A DNA stretch of 64,000 bases from an uncultured Candidatus Actinomarina sp. (lineage in GTDB: Bacteria; Actinomycetota; Acidimicrobiia; Actinomarinales; Actinomarinaceae), in the NCBI GenBank assembly GCA_902533795.1, contig CACAND010000002.1:62001-126000 (forward strand). The letters run 5' to 3'. Below are positions 17,827 through 27,516 of this stretch, one piece after another; the first letter of the stretch is position 1; the number at the start of each line of letters is the position of its first letter. Made by a program: the position numbers and the translations under genes. The notes under the pieces were generated by a model that saw only the letters and a list, made by a program, of their open reading frames with translations, made no database searches and was not told where the DNA came from.

Positions 17827-19473
17827 TCATATTAGTGCTGAAAAGCCCAATTTAAGTAAATTAATTTTTGAATTGTTAATTTGGAAATAGGTTAAATTCC
17901 TGAAAAGCCTTCTTGATTTTTTATTTGTTATAAACCAAGGAGGATCAATCAATCTCGATATACGAAATTTAGTTTGCACTACGCCTTTAAGTGGAGATTC
18001 AAAAAGCATAGAATTATGAACAACTGATTTTCCACTTTGAATATCATTATCTTTGTTTCCTGGGTATCCGCCCCATGGAAGCTGTGGAATAATATATCCA
18101 ATTGCGGCCCATTCGTTTATAGAAACAGTTCCATATTCTAGTTTTTCAATGTAATTTTCTAGTATGTGAGAGTTAAGTTTTCTATTATGGTCCTTCATAA
18201 TTACAGATACACCAAGATTTCCCCATAATTCCTTATTGCAGTAATTAACAGCTTTATTTGAAAAATCCTCCGCTGAAGAATAATCAATCCGTTTAAAGTA
18301 AAGAGCAGAAGACCATACTTCATCTAATTCATATTTATTGTATGCTTTAATTTCCCTTGTTAAATGGGGTGTTACACAGCTTAATTTATTAACTCTTTCA
18401 TAAGATTTATCTTTTTCTAATTTATTAAGTCTTTCAATACTTTCTGGATAGTATGCTTTCCTATCTTTTGCTTTATTCATATAAAATTTTATGTATTTAA
18501 TTAAGGTATCAGTTTGTCCCCACCCATCTGGAAGAACTACTACTTGTGCAGCTATACAATTAAAACCATTATTATTTAGTTTTCCGGTAACTATTTTTCG
18601 TGCTTGATATTTTATATCAGATGTAGACCAATTACCTGGATGAATAATAATTGGTGTAACATTTCCAAGTTCAGAAGTAATGTTTTTGGTGTTTAATTTT
18701 GGTAAGCTTTTCAACTTTTTTTCTTTATCATCTAAGTGCTTTCCGTATACAATCTCCTCAAATGTCTTATCAGAACCGGTTAAATGGATATGATCAACTC
18801 CTTGATGATTAGCCATATACTTTGATTCGTCTACATTGCCTGTAGATACGATTACATATCCTCTTTCAATAAAGTTTTGAAACACTTTTTCAAAAACGGG
18901 TTTTAGATAATCGTTAACCGGATTTAATTTAAGTAATATTACAGATCTACGTGTAATGAGGTGGTAGAGAACATCAAGGTAAGGAATTGAAGAAAAATTA
19001 CCAGCACCTAAAACTAGTGTTATAGAAGGATCAATGTCATAACGTTTTGAAAAACCTCTAAACTTATTTATATCTTCAAAAGACATTGATTTATTGAAAT
19101 AAACTTTTGCATCTATAAAAGGGAAAGTTAATCGTTCTATAAATTTATTAGGAAATACTTTATAGCTGTTTTCCTCTTTGTTATAAGATTTTAAAGAAAG
19201 ATCTTCATTCGATTGAAGGGTGTCAATATAATATTGAGTTGCTAAAACTGCAGCAAAAGGGCCTCCTAACCATTCCTCACCTTCAGCAGGAGTTTTAGAT
19301 GTTCCTTTATTATCAGAACATACAGTGGCCCAAAAGTATGCAACTTCTTTTATATTTGATATAACCTCTTCAAGCATTGAAGAAAGTTGTAAATCTGAAA
19401 TATTATTAAATTCTTTAGAATTTGTCCTTAGGGTTGTTATGTATCTATCAATATCTAATTTAGTAAGGGACAT
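17827..19473 (-). CDS. Aldehyde dehydrogenase superfamily protein
   Basis: A 548-residue ALDH-superfamily enzyme of an unusual, long type. The NAD-binding area is seen at TLVLGAGNFSSIPYLDVLYH (152-171), ILLKLNP (179-185) and DHIHLTGS (227-234). The probable catalytic cysteine is C306 in NNGFNCIAAQ and the general base E268 in SELGNVTP. The short NGFNC motif lacks the usual GQxC form and recalls acyl-CoA reductase or 1-acyl-aldehyde enzymes. A metabolic tie to the adjacent glycine cleavage genes is not evident; the close spacing (9 bases) suggests only shared transcription. Confidence 0.82.
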   Translation of the reverse strand: MSLTKLDIDRYITTLRTNSKEFNNISDLQLSSMLEEVISNIKEVAYFWATVCSDNKGTSKTPAEGEEWLGGPFAAVLATQYYIDTLQSNEDLSLKSYNKEENSYKVFPNKFIERLTFPFIDAKVYFNKSMSFEDINKFRGFSKRYDIDPSITLVLGAGNFSSIPYLDVLYHLITRRSVILLKLNPVNDYLKPVFEKVFQNFIERGYVIVSTGNVDESKYMANHQGVDHIHLTGSDKTFEEIVYGKHLDDKEKKLKSLPKLNTKNITSELGNVTPIIIHPGNWSTSDIKYQARKIVTGKLNNNGFNCIAAQVVVLPDGWGQTDTLIKYIKFYMNKAKDRKAYYPESIERLNKLEKDKSYERVNKLSCVTPHLTREIKAYNKYELDEVWSSALYFKRIDYSSAEDFSNKAVNYCNKELWGNLGVSVIMKDHNRKLNSHILENYIEKLEYGTVSINEWAAIGYIIPQLPWGGYPGNKDNDIQSGKSVVHNSMLFESPLKGVVQTKFRISRLIDPPWFITNKKSRRLFRNLTYFQINNSKINLLKLGFSALI

Positions 19474-19482
19474 ACTTACATA

Positions 19483-20988
19483 TTATTCAGTTATTTCAAG
19501 AAGTTCAAAATCTCCCCAGTTAACTGTTAAAAATTTAGCAGGAATAAGCTCATTTGGTCTACCAACAGGTAAGTTTTTTGGATAATCTTCAAGAACTATA
19601 TCCTCCTGTTGTAGGTCAGAAATAATTGACTTTAAGCTATCAGCTAGATCATCTAGTGTCTCTTTAGATTGAGTTTCTGTAGGCTCAAACATTAAGGCTT
19701 CTGGAACAATTAATGGAAAGTAAATTGTCGGTGAATGAAAACCTTTATCAAGAAGTGCTTTACCTACATCGTATGCTTTTATCTTATGAGATTTCTTTAA
19801 GTCTTTAACAGAAGTCACAAATTCATGCATACAAGGCTCATCATAAGCTAAAGGAATAATTTTAGAAACTTTAGAGCTGAGATACCTTGCATTTAAAACA
19901 GCATAAGCACCTAAGGTATCCAAACCTTCTTTTCCAAGAAGTTTCATATAAACAAGGGCTCTCAAGGTAACTAAAAAATTACCATGATATCCATGCATTC
20001 TGCCAATACTATTTTCAGGTTGATACCAATTATATTTTCTGTCTTTATTCTCAACGATTGGACCTGGTAAGTACTCTTTTAAAAATTCCTTTACAGCAAC
20101 CGGTCCAGATCCTGGACCTCCACCACCGTGAGGAGTTGCAAATGTTTTATGAAGATTTGAATGAACTATATCAAAACCCATGTCTCCTGGTCTTGAAGTA
20201 CCTACAATTGCATTTAAATTAGCTCCATCATAGTAAAGTAACCCACCAGCATTATGAATGATTTGTGAAATAGTCAAAATTTCCTCTTCAAATAAACCGC
20301 CAGTGTTTGGATTAGTTAACATCAAGCCAGCTGTATTTTCATTTACTATTTCTTTTAATTTCTCAATATTTACCATTCCTCTATCATCCGTTTCAACCTC
20401 GACAACAGTAAATCCTGCCATACGTGCAGATGCAGGATTAGTACCATGTGCAGAGTCAGGTACTATAATTTCTGTCTTGTTTGTAAGCTTATTAATTTCT
20501 AAATATTTTTTAATGATAAGTAATCCAGTTAATTCTCCAGAAGCACCAGCTGGTGGTTGGAAACTTGCGTAATCCATACCAGTAATCTCGCATAAATAAT
20601 TACCAATTTCATACATAACTTTTAAACATCCTTGAGTGAATTCTTCTGGCATAGAAGGATGCATATTTGCAAATCTAGAATCAGAAGCAATAGAGTCAGC
20701 AAATCTTGGATTATATTTCATCGTACAAGATCCAAGTGGATAGAATCCTAAATCAACCGCAAAGTTTCTATGAGCTAACCTCGAATAATGCATGACTAAA
20801 TCGTGTTCAGAAACTTCTGGTAATCTGGCTTTTTCTTTTTTTAATGATTCATGATTAATTTTGACATCAGGTACATCTAATTTAGGAAAGTTGGATGCCC
20901 TTCTTCCTGGGCTCGATAATTCTTTTATTGTCGGTTCAGGTTTACCTCCAACTAATGGAAGCGAACTAGCGTTACCACCACTAACCAT
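19483..20988 (-). CDS. gcvPB: Glycine dehydrogenase (decarboxylating) subunit 2
   Basis: Half of the split P-protein of the glycine cleavage system; with subunit 1 it decarboxylates glycine and passes the aminomethyl group to the lipoyl arm of GcvH. The 501 residues carry the pyridoxal phosphate lysine K281 in HSNLHKTFATPHGGGGPG and the conserved LGSCTMKYNP (85-94) and DSAHGTNPASA (178-188) motifs. It overlaps gcvPA by 8 bases. The split form is common in Gram-positive and thermophilic bacteria. Secure call. Confidence 0.96.
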   Translation of the reverse strand: MVSGGNASSLPLVGGKPEPTIKELSSPGRRASNFPKLDVPDVKINHESLKKEKARLPEVSEHDLVMHYSRLAHRNFAVDLGFYPLGSCTMKYNPRFADSIASDSRFANMHPSMPEEFTQGCLKVMYEIGNYLCEITGMDYASFQPPAGASGELTGLLIIKKYLEINKLTNKTEIIVPDSAHGTNPASARMAGFTVVEVETDDRGMVNIEKLKEIVNENTAGLMLTNPNTGGLFEEEILTISQIIHNAGGLLYYDGANLNAIVGTSRPGDMGFDIVHSNLHKTFATPHGGGGPGSGPVAVKEFLKEYLPGPIVENKDRKYNWYQPENSIGRMHGYHGNFLVTLRALVYMKLLGKEGLDTLGAYAVLNARYLSSKVSKIIPLAYDEPCMHEFVTSVKDLKKSHKIKAYDVGKALLDKGFHSPTIYFPLIVPEALMFEPTETQSKETLDDLADSLKSIISDLQQEDIVLEDYPKNLPVGRPNELIPAKFLTVNWGDFELLEITE

Positions 20989-22288
20989 TGTCTATCTCCT
21001 GTAAAGCTTCAATATAATCATCAATCTCTGTTTTTTTTCTTTTCTCAGTAACTGCAACTAAGACATGTTTGTCATCGTAATAAATACCAGCTAAAAATCC
21101 TTTATCTCCCATTTTGTTAATAACTTCAGATGCATTAGTTTTAACTTCTAATAAAAACTCTCTTAAACTTGAATCATCATTAGGAATAACATACCCATTC
21201 TTAATCAAGGATTTTTTCATGTAGTTGGCTTTTTGTATTGAGTGATAACCCATATCATATAAACCTTCTGGCCCAAGCCATGAAAGATGGATCGCAGATC
21301 CAATTGCATTTAGTGTTTGATTTGTACAGATATTCGATGATGCTTTTTCTCTGCGAATATCTTGTTCCCTTGCTCTTAAGGTCATTACATATGATTTGTT
21401 ATTATCTTTATCTCTTGACTCGCCAATTAAACGTCCTGGTACTAAACGAGCGAATTCTTTTTTAGTTGCAAACCATCCGACTGTAGGACCACCAAATGAT
21501 AATGGGGAACCAAGGGATTGTCCTTCGGCAACTATAATATCAAAGCCCATTTGTCCAGGTGTTGTAAGAACTCCCAACATAGAGGGATCTACATAACAAA
21601 TTGTTACAATTCCTTTATCTTTTGCTTTTGTCACTAATTCAGTGAGATCTTGGCAAGAACCTTCATAATGAGGATAAGAAACAACAAATGCTGCTTGTGA
21701 TTCATCAAAATCATAATCAGAAGGAAATAAATAATTATCTAACTCAACATAATTTAAATTAAATTTATTTTTATCAATCAAAGTATTTATAACCTCTTTA
21801 CTGTTCGGGTTTAAACCTGATGAAATTGTTACACCCTCTCGTTTAGTTTTATTAATTGCTACAGAAATTGCTTCTGCGATTGAGGTTGCACCATCATATA
21901 AAGATGCATTCGCTAATTCCATATCTGTAAGATCACAAACTAATGATTGAAATTCAAATAGTACTTGAAGAATACCTTGTGAGATTTCTGCTTGATAAGG
22001 AGTATAAGAAGTCATAAATTCAGGTCTCATTGTTAATGATTTAACAGTTTGTGGTAAATAAACGTCATAATGACCTCCTCCTGCAAAACAGACTAAATCA
22101 GATTTGTTGCGTGCAGCGATATCGTTAAAGTAATCAATTGATTCAAGTTCTGATATAGACTCTGGTAAATCAAGACCATTTTCAAGAAGCAATGCATCAG
22201 GTATGTGAGTAAATAGATCGTCGAGTGAGTTAATACTTAACTCATCAAACATTTTTTTCAAATCAAGTTCTGAATGTGGTACGAACAT
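20981..22288 (-). CDS. gcvPA: Glycine dehydrogenase (decarboxylating) subunit 1
   Basis: Partner of GcvPB. The 435 residues show the family N-terminus FVPHSELDLKKMFDEL, the TPYQAEISQGILQVLFEFQ motif near residue 97, ANASLYDGATSIAEA near residue 127, and QDIRREKASSNICTNQ near residue 310. It has no active-site lysine, as expected of this subunit. The start overlaps the gcvT stop by one base (TGATG at 22288). Secure call. Confidence 0.95.
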   Translation of the reverse strand: MFVPHSELDLKKMFDELSINSLDDLFTHIPDALLLENGLDLPESISELESIDYFNDIAARNKSDLVCFAGGGHYDVYLPQTVKSLTMRPEFMTSYTPYQAEISQGILQVLFEFQSLVCDLTDMELANASLYDGATSIAEAISVAINKTKREGVTISSGLNPNSKEVINTLIDKNKFNLNYVELDNYLFPSDYDFDESQAAFVVSYPHYEGSCQDLTELVTKAKDKGIVTICYVDPSMLGVLTTPGQMGFDIIVAEGQSLGSPLSFGGPTVGWFATKKEFARLVPGRLIGESRDKDNNKSYVMTLRAREQDIRREKASSNICTNQTLNAIGSAIHLSWLGPEGLYDMGYHSIQKANYMKKSLIKNGYVIPNDDSSLREFLLEVKTNASEVINKMGDKGFLAGIYYDDKHVLVAVTEKRKKTEIDDYIEALQEIDNG

Positions 22289-23307
22289 CAGCTCAAAAAC
22301 CTCTTATTTACTATATTTCCTTCTATTAAATTACCACGAATATCAAACTCTATTAAATTCTGAGGAGGCTTATTTTCAAAAAGAATAAATCCAATACTTT
22401 TATTTAATATGGGCGAGAAATTGCCAGAAGTAACAATCCCTTTAATATCACCTGACATACCAATTGTCTCAGTTCTTGCAATTTTTCTAGATTCAATAGT
22501 AAATTTCTTTAAAATTTTATGATTTCCATCCTGTAGTTGTGTTTTTATTCTGTCTGAACCTAAAAAATCATGATCGTTTGTAATTGTCCAAGACAAAGAG
22601 GCTTCAACGGGTGTTATATCTTCAGTTAATTCAAAACCATACAATGGAAGTGATGCTTCAAGTCTAAGTGTATCTCTTGAACCTAATCCACATGGTTTTA
22701 TACCTTTTTCGATAAGAAAACTAATAAGAGACCCTGCTTCAGCATTACTTGCCATAATTTCAATACCATCTTCACCTGTATAACCAGTTCGAGCATACAT
22801 AAAGTTATCTGATTTTGCTGTACTGAACTTTTCAGGAATTTCAAATCTATCGTTAATAAGTTCGATTGTTCTCGGTCCTTGAACAGCTATCAAAACTGTC
22901 TCTAATGATTTATCAATAAAATCAACCTTGTGGTCAACTAAATGTGATTTAATTTTAGATGCATTTGATGCATTAGGAATCAAAATGATTTTATCTTCAA
23001 ATTTCCAAAAAATTACATCATCTAAAGCATTACCATTTTCATTTGTAAAAATAGAATACAATGCTTTGTTCATCGGTATATTTATTAAGTCAGAACAAAT
23101 TAAAGAAGATATCTTATCTAGTTCTGAATAATCAATTTCTAAACGACCCATATGAGATACGTCAAAGAAACCAGATGAATTTCTAACAACATCATGTTCT
23201 TTTAATGTACCTTCATATGAGAAAGGCATAGACCAATCACCAAAATCAATAAATTTGGCATTTTGAGATGCGTGATATGAATGAAGTTGAGTTGTTCTTT
23301 TATCCAT
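22288..23307 (-). CDS. gcvT: Aminomethyltransferase (T-protein)
   Basis: Transfers the one-carbon unit from GcvH-bound aminomethyl to tetrahydrofolate, releasing ammonia. The 339 residues include FYD-type start HSYHASQNAKFIDFGDWSMP, SGFFDVSHMGRLEI, the folate-binding ARTGYTGEDGIEI (about 165-177) and GLGSRDTLRLEASLPLYG. The C-terminal barrel domain is present but short. It sits between gcvH and gcvPA with one-base overlaps on each side. A general GcvT paralogue (YgfZ) is unlikely because of the operon. Confidence 0.94.
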   Translation of the reverse strand: MDKRTTQLHSYHASQNAKFIDFGDWSMPFSYEGTLKEHDVVRNSSGFFDVSHMGRLEIDYSELDKISSLICSDLINIPMNKALYSIFTNENGNALDDVIFWKFEDKIILIPNASNASKIKSHLVDHKVDFIDKSLETVLIAVQGPRTIELINDRFEIPEKFSTAKSDNFMYARTGYTGEDGIEIMASNAEAGSLISFLIEKGIKPCGLGSRDTLRLEASLPLYGFELTEDITPVEASLSWTITNDHDFLGSDRIKTQLQDGNHKILKKFTIESRKIARTETIGMSGDIKGIVTSGNFSPILNKSIGFILFENKPPQNLIEFDIRGNLIEGNIVNKRFLS

Positions 23308-23669
23308 TAAGATACAAAAGTTTCATACTCCTGATAAGACATTCCTGAATCATCAATTGCATTCACTTTTGCTTTAAACATCCAACCATCACCGCAAGGA
23401 TCGTTGTTAATTGTTTCTGGTTCGGTTTCTAGTTGTGAATTGACCTCTGTAATTGTGCAATCCATTGGTGCATATGCTTCTGCAACAGTTTTAGTAGCTT
23501 CAACCTCAACAACTGGGGCACCTTTTTCAAAATCTTGTCCTACTTCAGGAAGAGTAACGTAAACAATATCTCCTAGTTCATTTTGTGCAAAATCTGAAAT
23601 ACCTACAGTTATTACTTCTTCGTTTATTAGGTACCATTCATGTGTCTCTAAATATTTTATATCTGACAT
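23307..23669 (-). CDS. gcvH: Glycine cleavage system H-protein
   Basis: Lipoyl carrier that shuttles the aminomethyl group between the P- and T-proteins. The 120 residues include YLETHEWY, TVGISDFAQNELGDIVYV and the lipoylation site K60 in VEATKTVAEAYAP, where most homologues have ESVKA. Length is typical. The SDR gene ends upstream with six bases between; gcvT follows with a one-base overlap (TAATG). Lipoyl ligase and dihydrolipoyl dehydrogenase are not in the window. Confidence 0.95.
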   Translation of the reverse strand: MSDIKYLETHEWYLINEEVITVGISDFAQNELGDIVYVTLPEVGQDFEKGAPVVEVEATKTVAEAYAPMDCTITEVNSQLETEPETINNDPCGDGWMFKAKVNAIDDSGMSYQEYETFVS

Positions 23670-23675
23670 ATTTAC

Positions 23676-24389
23676 CTACCTCGGTTTTACCGTTGATAGA
23701 CCCCCATCAACATGTATAGTTTGACCAGTTACCCATTTTGAGTCATCTGATAATAACCATTTTACAACAGGAAGTATATCATTAAAATCTCCTATTTTTG
23801 GGATTGGGTACATAGATTTTGACATTTCTCTTGCCTGTTCTGTAGCAAGCAATCTTTGACTCATATTTGAATCCAATAATCCTGGAGCAATCACGTTTAC
23901 ACGTAAATTATCTTTTGCATAGGAAGCTGCAGCAGATCTTGCCATTCCTTCTAACCCGGCTTTTGCCGCAGCAATTGCTTCATGATTTGATAAGCCTTTG
24001 GTACCTGCAACAGAAGAGAAAAATATTGCTGAACCATTTTTCATTCTTCGTGCAAAAGAACTAAGTAAGTAATAACTAGAAAATAAATTAACTTTAATTA
24101 CTTCATCAAATTCTTCAATCTTAGTTCCATGTAAAGGTTTGATTAATATCGATCCAATACAATTTACTAATCCTTTAATTTCTTTATCATCAGGAACAAT
24201 CTTGCTAAATTCTCTTTGTTCAATAGTATTATCAAGATTAATTAAGGAGTATTCCGCATCTATTTCATTAGAAAGGGCTGATAATTTTTCTTCATCCCTT
24301 CCAATAATTATTACTTCATTTTCAGAAGCTAATTCTTTAGATATAGCTGAACCCACAACACCCGTTGCACCAGCGACAATGTAAACCAT
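23676..24389 (-). CDS. Short-chain dehydrogenase/reductase
   Basis: A 237-residue classical SDR. The nucleotide-binding start is VYIVAGATGVVGSAIS (a TGxxxGxG variant), followed by NCIG in place of NNAG, a Ser in FFSSVAG, and AAAKAGLEG, which lacks the usual YxxxK tyrosine: the expected position reads HEAIAAAKAG. The C-terminus has WVTGQTIHVDGG. The missing tyrosine means catalysis may differ from standard SDRs, or the protein may be a non-catalytic relative. Operonic with gcvH (six-base gap) and 21 bases after the GH1 gene. Confidence 0.85.
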   Translation of the reverse strand: MVYIVAGATGVVGSAISKELASENEVIIIGRDEEKLSALSNEIDAEYSLINLDNTIEQREFSKIVPDDKEIKGLVNCIGSILIKPLHGTKIEEFDEVIKVNLFSSYYLLSSFARRMKNGSAIFFSSVAGTKGLSNHEAIAAAKAGLEGMARSAAASYAKDNLRVNVIAPGLLDSNMSQRLLATEQAREMSKSMYPIPKIGDFNDILPVVKWLLSDDSKWVTGQTIHVDGGLSTVKPR

Positions 24390-24410
24390 GATTAATATTC
24401 TATAAGATAT

Positions 24411-25682
24411 TTAAGTAATAGATAAAATATTTGAGGATGAAATCTTGCCAAACCATTTTGCAGATTTATGAGGGATGCGCTTATATGTTTCTCTATCTAC
24501 TTCTACTAGTCCAAAATTCATTTGATAACCAAGATCCCATTCAAAATTATCAAGTAAGGACCAGTACAAGTAACCAATAACATTTGAATTTTCACTCTCA
24601 AATTGGTGCACATCTTTAAGAACGGTAGTAACAAATTCAATTCTCTCGTCGTCATTATCAGTAGCGATACCGTTTTCAGTAATAAATATTTCTTTATCTG
24701 GAAATTTTTTATTGAGCCTTTTTAGGTTGTACAAAACTGCATCAGGTCTGTACTCATATCCCATTTTTGTAGTTCTTGTTTCTTTCGTAATTGCACCATT
24801 TCTACCAGCAAATATTTGAATGATTCTTGGTAAGATAAATTTTCTAATTATTCCAATGTTTAGTAATACTGCATTAAATAATTTCAAAAAAATACTCTTT
24901 GGATATCTAACAATCGTATAAGTTTGTAATCCAATAAAATCATCATCTATTGAGGCTTCAAGGAACTTATCTTCAAGATGATATTTAAGATATTCTTTAA
25001 GTTTATTATCATCGTCATCTTCCCATTCCTGTAAAGCATGAGTCATTCCAACTTTTGCATTTGAGTTAAATTGTTTAATTGTTTTTAGTGCCTTCTTATG
25101 TGCAGACATAATATTTTCTGACGCGTTTATAAATTTTGTTTCGTTAGCAATTCCAGGTGGAAATTTATTAGTTGAAAAATATCCAAAAAATGAAAATATG
25201 CCTGGTTCGTTTATCGTATTGAAATATACAATTTCCTTTGGTAATTTTTGCATTAATTTATCCACATAATTATTAAAGTAATCATCAGCTTTTGGATTTA
25301 ACCATGAACCTTGGTTATACAACCATTCAGGTGTTGTGAAATGATGGAATGTAATTATCGGAGTAATATTATTCGATATCAATTTATTAGCCTTATCAAC
25401 ATAATGATTTATTTCATCATCATTGAAGATTCCTTGTGTTGGCTCGATCCTACTCCATTCAATTGAAAATCTAAATGCTTTAATACCTAAGGTCTTTAAA
25501 AGATTGATATCTTCATCAATCAATTCATAATGATTACAAGCTTCATTACAGGGCTCTACGCATACAGAATTGTTTTTATTTTCCCAAATAGTCCAATCAT
25601 TATTGTATATACCACCTTCTACTTGATATGAAGCAACAGCAGTACCAAAGAGAAATTTGTCTGGAAATTTTAATTCATTCAT
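24411..25682 (-). CDS. Family 1 glycoside hydrolase (beta-glucosidase type)
   Basis: Cytosolic retaining glycosidase. From the ATG at 25682 it is 423 residues: FLFGTAVASYQVEGG at 10-24, the acid/base E159 in FNTINEP, the nucleophile E336 in IFITENG, and the C-terminal GYLYWSLLDNFEWDLGY. I prefer this start over a frame extending nine codons into the DoxX gene; it overlaps that gene by eight bases. Expected substrates are beta-glucosides or beta-galactosides from phytoplankton sugars or glycolipids; none can be named from sequence. No signal peptide. Confidence 0.92.
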   Translation of the reverse strand: MNELKFPDKFLFGTAVASYQVEGGIYNNDWTIWENKNNSVCVEPCNEACNHYELIDEDINLLKTLGIKAFRFSIEWSRIEPTQGIFNDDEINHYVDKANKLISNNITPIITFHHFTTPEWLYNQGSWLNPKADDYFNNYVDKLMQKLPKEIVYFNTINEPGIFSFFGYFSTNKFPPGIANETKFINASENIMSAHKKALKTIKQFNSNAKVGMTHALQEWEDDDDNKLKEYLKYHLEDKFLEASIDDDFIGLQTYTIVRYPKSIFLKLFNAVLLNIGIIRKFILPRIIQIFAGRNGAITKETRTTKMGYEYRPDAVLYNLKRLNKKFPDKEIFITENGIATDNDDERIEFVTTVLKDVHQFESENSNVIGYLYWSLLDNFEWDLGYQMNFGLVEVDRETYKRIPHKSAKWFGKISSSNILSIT

Positions 25683-26070
25683 ATAAATAAATAATATACG
25701 CAACAGCAATGTAAAAAAACTGTAAAAGGAGTCTTAAAATATGTTGAGAATTGGAGAAGTACCTATTTCCGTATGGAAGATCGTTAATCCAAACATTTAA
25801 ATTACCAATGTAAATTAGTACTAAAAAAATTATCATAATGATGGCTGCTTCTTTTCTAAATCTAGTAAAAAAGAAAAGAGGTAAGACAATTTCTATAACA
25901 CCAGTTAATAAATGAACAATACGGGGAAAAGGAATAAAATCAGGCACAATCCTGTCATAAAAAATTGGGTTTATGAAATGGTTTATTCCAGCCACAACAA
26001 AAAAGCCTACGTAACCTAAGGTAACTATCTTTATAACCAATGTTTTGATTTCTTTATCGCTTTGAACCAA
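25675..26070 (-). CDS. DoxX-like small membrane protein
   Basis: About 131 residues with four hydrophobic segments (about 12-30, 47-68, 75-95 and 108-130) and the DoxX-like run YVGFFVVAGINHFINPIFY and LTGVIEIVLPL. DoxX relatives are membrane proteins of varied and mostly unknown roles. No ATG is available: the frame can begin at TTG 26070 (40-base overlap with glpK) or TTG 26040 (10-base overlap), so the start is uncertain. It lies between glpK and the GH1 gene in one run. Confidence 0.75.
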   Translation of the reverse strand: MVQSDKEIKTLVIKIVTLGYVGFFVVAGINHFINPIFYDRIVPDFIPFPRIVHLLTGVIEIVLPLFFFTRFRKEAAIIMIIFLVLIYIGNLNVWINDLPYGNRYFSNSQHILRLLLQFFYIAVAYIIYLYE

Positions 26071-27494
26071 GATGCTAATAAATTTACCCGAGACTCATTG
26101 CTCATATTAGGATTCCATGTTTTAGATGTAGAAATAAAATCACCTACATTTTCTATACTTAAATTTTCAGCAAATATAAAACTTGCTACACCCGCTCCGA
26201 GAGCTGTTATTTCATTAATCTCTTGGGAAATAATTGTTTTATTTAAAATGTCTGACTGAAATTGCATTAATAAATTATTTGATACCATACCTCCGTCAAC
26301 TTTTAGATTTTGAAATTCAATATTTAAATCTTTTTCCATACTTTGTAGCAATTCAAAACTCTGAAAAGCTACAGATTCAAGTACTGATCTAGCAATATGA
26401 GATTTGTTTGAAAATCTTGTTAATCCAAATAAGGCACCTCTCGCTGTTTCATCCCAGTGTGGTGAAAATAATCCTGAAAAGGCTGGTACAAAATATACGT
26501 CACCATTGTCTTTTTCTCCCATAGCAAGGGATTCAATTTCATCACTCGACTTGATAATGTTTAGGTTATCCCTTAACCATTGAACCGCAGCACCAGCGAT
26601 AGGAACTGAACCTTCAAGTGCATAAAGAGGATCTTCACCTTCTATTTGATATGCTACTGTCGTCAATAATCCATTATCTGATTCAACAATATCTGTTCCT
26701 GTGTTAGTAAGAGCAAAGCATCCAGTTCCATAAGTATTTTTAACATCACCTTTGCTCGTACAATTTTGTCCGAATAGTGCTGCCTGTTGATCTCCTAAAA
26801 TTGCTGTTATGGGAACACCTTTAATGACCCCATCAATTTCCCCAAAATTTGATAAAGATGGTTTGACCTCAGGAAGAGAATGCTTTGGAATAGATAGTTC
26901 ATTCAAAATATCATCTGACCATTCCATGTTATGCAAGTCGTACATAAGCGTTCTTGAAGCATTTGTAACATCTGTATAAAAGTTTCCTGTTAGGTTATAT
27001 ACAATCCAACTATCAATTGTTCCAAAATATACATCATCTTCCAAAGATGAACTAATCTCTGAAACATTTTCAATGAGCCATAATATTTTTGAAAGAGAAA
27101 AATATGTTGATATAGGTAAGCCCGTATTTTTAATAAGTTCACTGAATCTTTTATTCTTTAACAACTCATCACAAATGCTTTGTGTTCTAGTGTCTTGCCA
27201 AACGATGGCATTGTAAAAAGGCTTTCCTGTTGATTTACTCCAAGCTAAAGTTGTTTCTCTTTGATTTGAAATTCCAATACTTATAATTTCATCAACATCA
27301 ATATCACTAATAACATTTTGTATACATTTATTAACTGAATCAATTATTTCAATTGGATCATGTTCAACAGAACTATTATCTGGAAAATGCTGTGTTAGCT
27401 CAATCTGATAAGATGATACAACTGTACCATCGTTATTAAATAAGATACATCTCGTACTTGTAGTCCCTTGATCAATTGATAAGAAATATTTCAT
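26031..27494 (-). CDS. glpK: Glycerol kinase
   Basis: Phosphorylates glycerol to sn-glycerol 3-phosphate for phospholipid synthesis or catabolism. The 487-residue FGGY-family protein shows the phosphate loop SIDQGTTSTRCILFNNDG, SNQRETTLAWSKSTGKP, the glycerol-binding WQDTRT, YGTGCFALTNTG and PAFSGLFSPHWDETARGALFG. It lacks no obvious catalytic residue. A link to the glycerolipid genes elsewhere in the window is plausible. Upstream spacing to the small unknown gene is 22 bases. Confidence 0.94.
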   Translation of the reverse strand: MKYFLSIDQGTTSTRCILFNNDGTVVSSYQIELTQHFPDNSSVEHDPIEIIDSVNKCIQNVISDIDVDEIISIGISNQRETTLAWSKSTGKPFYNAIVWQDTRTQSICDELLKNKRFSELIKNTGLPISTYFSLSKILWLIENVSEISSSLEDDVYFGTIDSWIVYNLTGNFYTDVTNASRTLMYDLHNMEWSDDILNELSIPKHSLPEVKPSLSNFGEIDGVIKGVPITAILGDQQAALFGQNCTSKGDVKNTYGTGCFALTNTGTDIVESDNGLLTTVAYQIEGEDPLYALEGSVPIAGAAVQWLRDNLNIIKSSDEIESLAMGEKDNGDVYFVPAFSGLFSPHWDETARGALFGLTRFSNKSHIARSVLESVAFQSFELLQSMEKDLNIEFQNLKVDGGMVSNNLLMQFQSDILNKTIISQEINEITALGAGVASFIFAENLSIENVGDFISTSKTWNPNMSNESRVNLLASWFKAIKKSKHWL

Positions 27495-27516
27495 AATTAA
27501 ATAATAACTATATTTA

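Noticed and set aside
24390-24410. A glycine riboswitch in front of the gcv genes
   Set aside because: Only 21 bases separate the upstream GH1 and SDR genes, too little for a riboswitch; none of the gcv junctions has free space.
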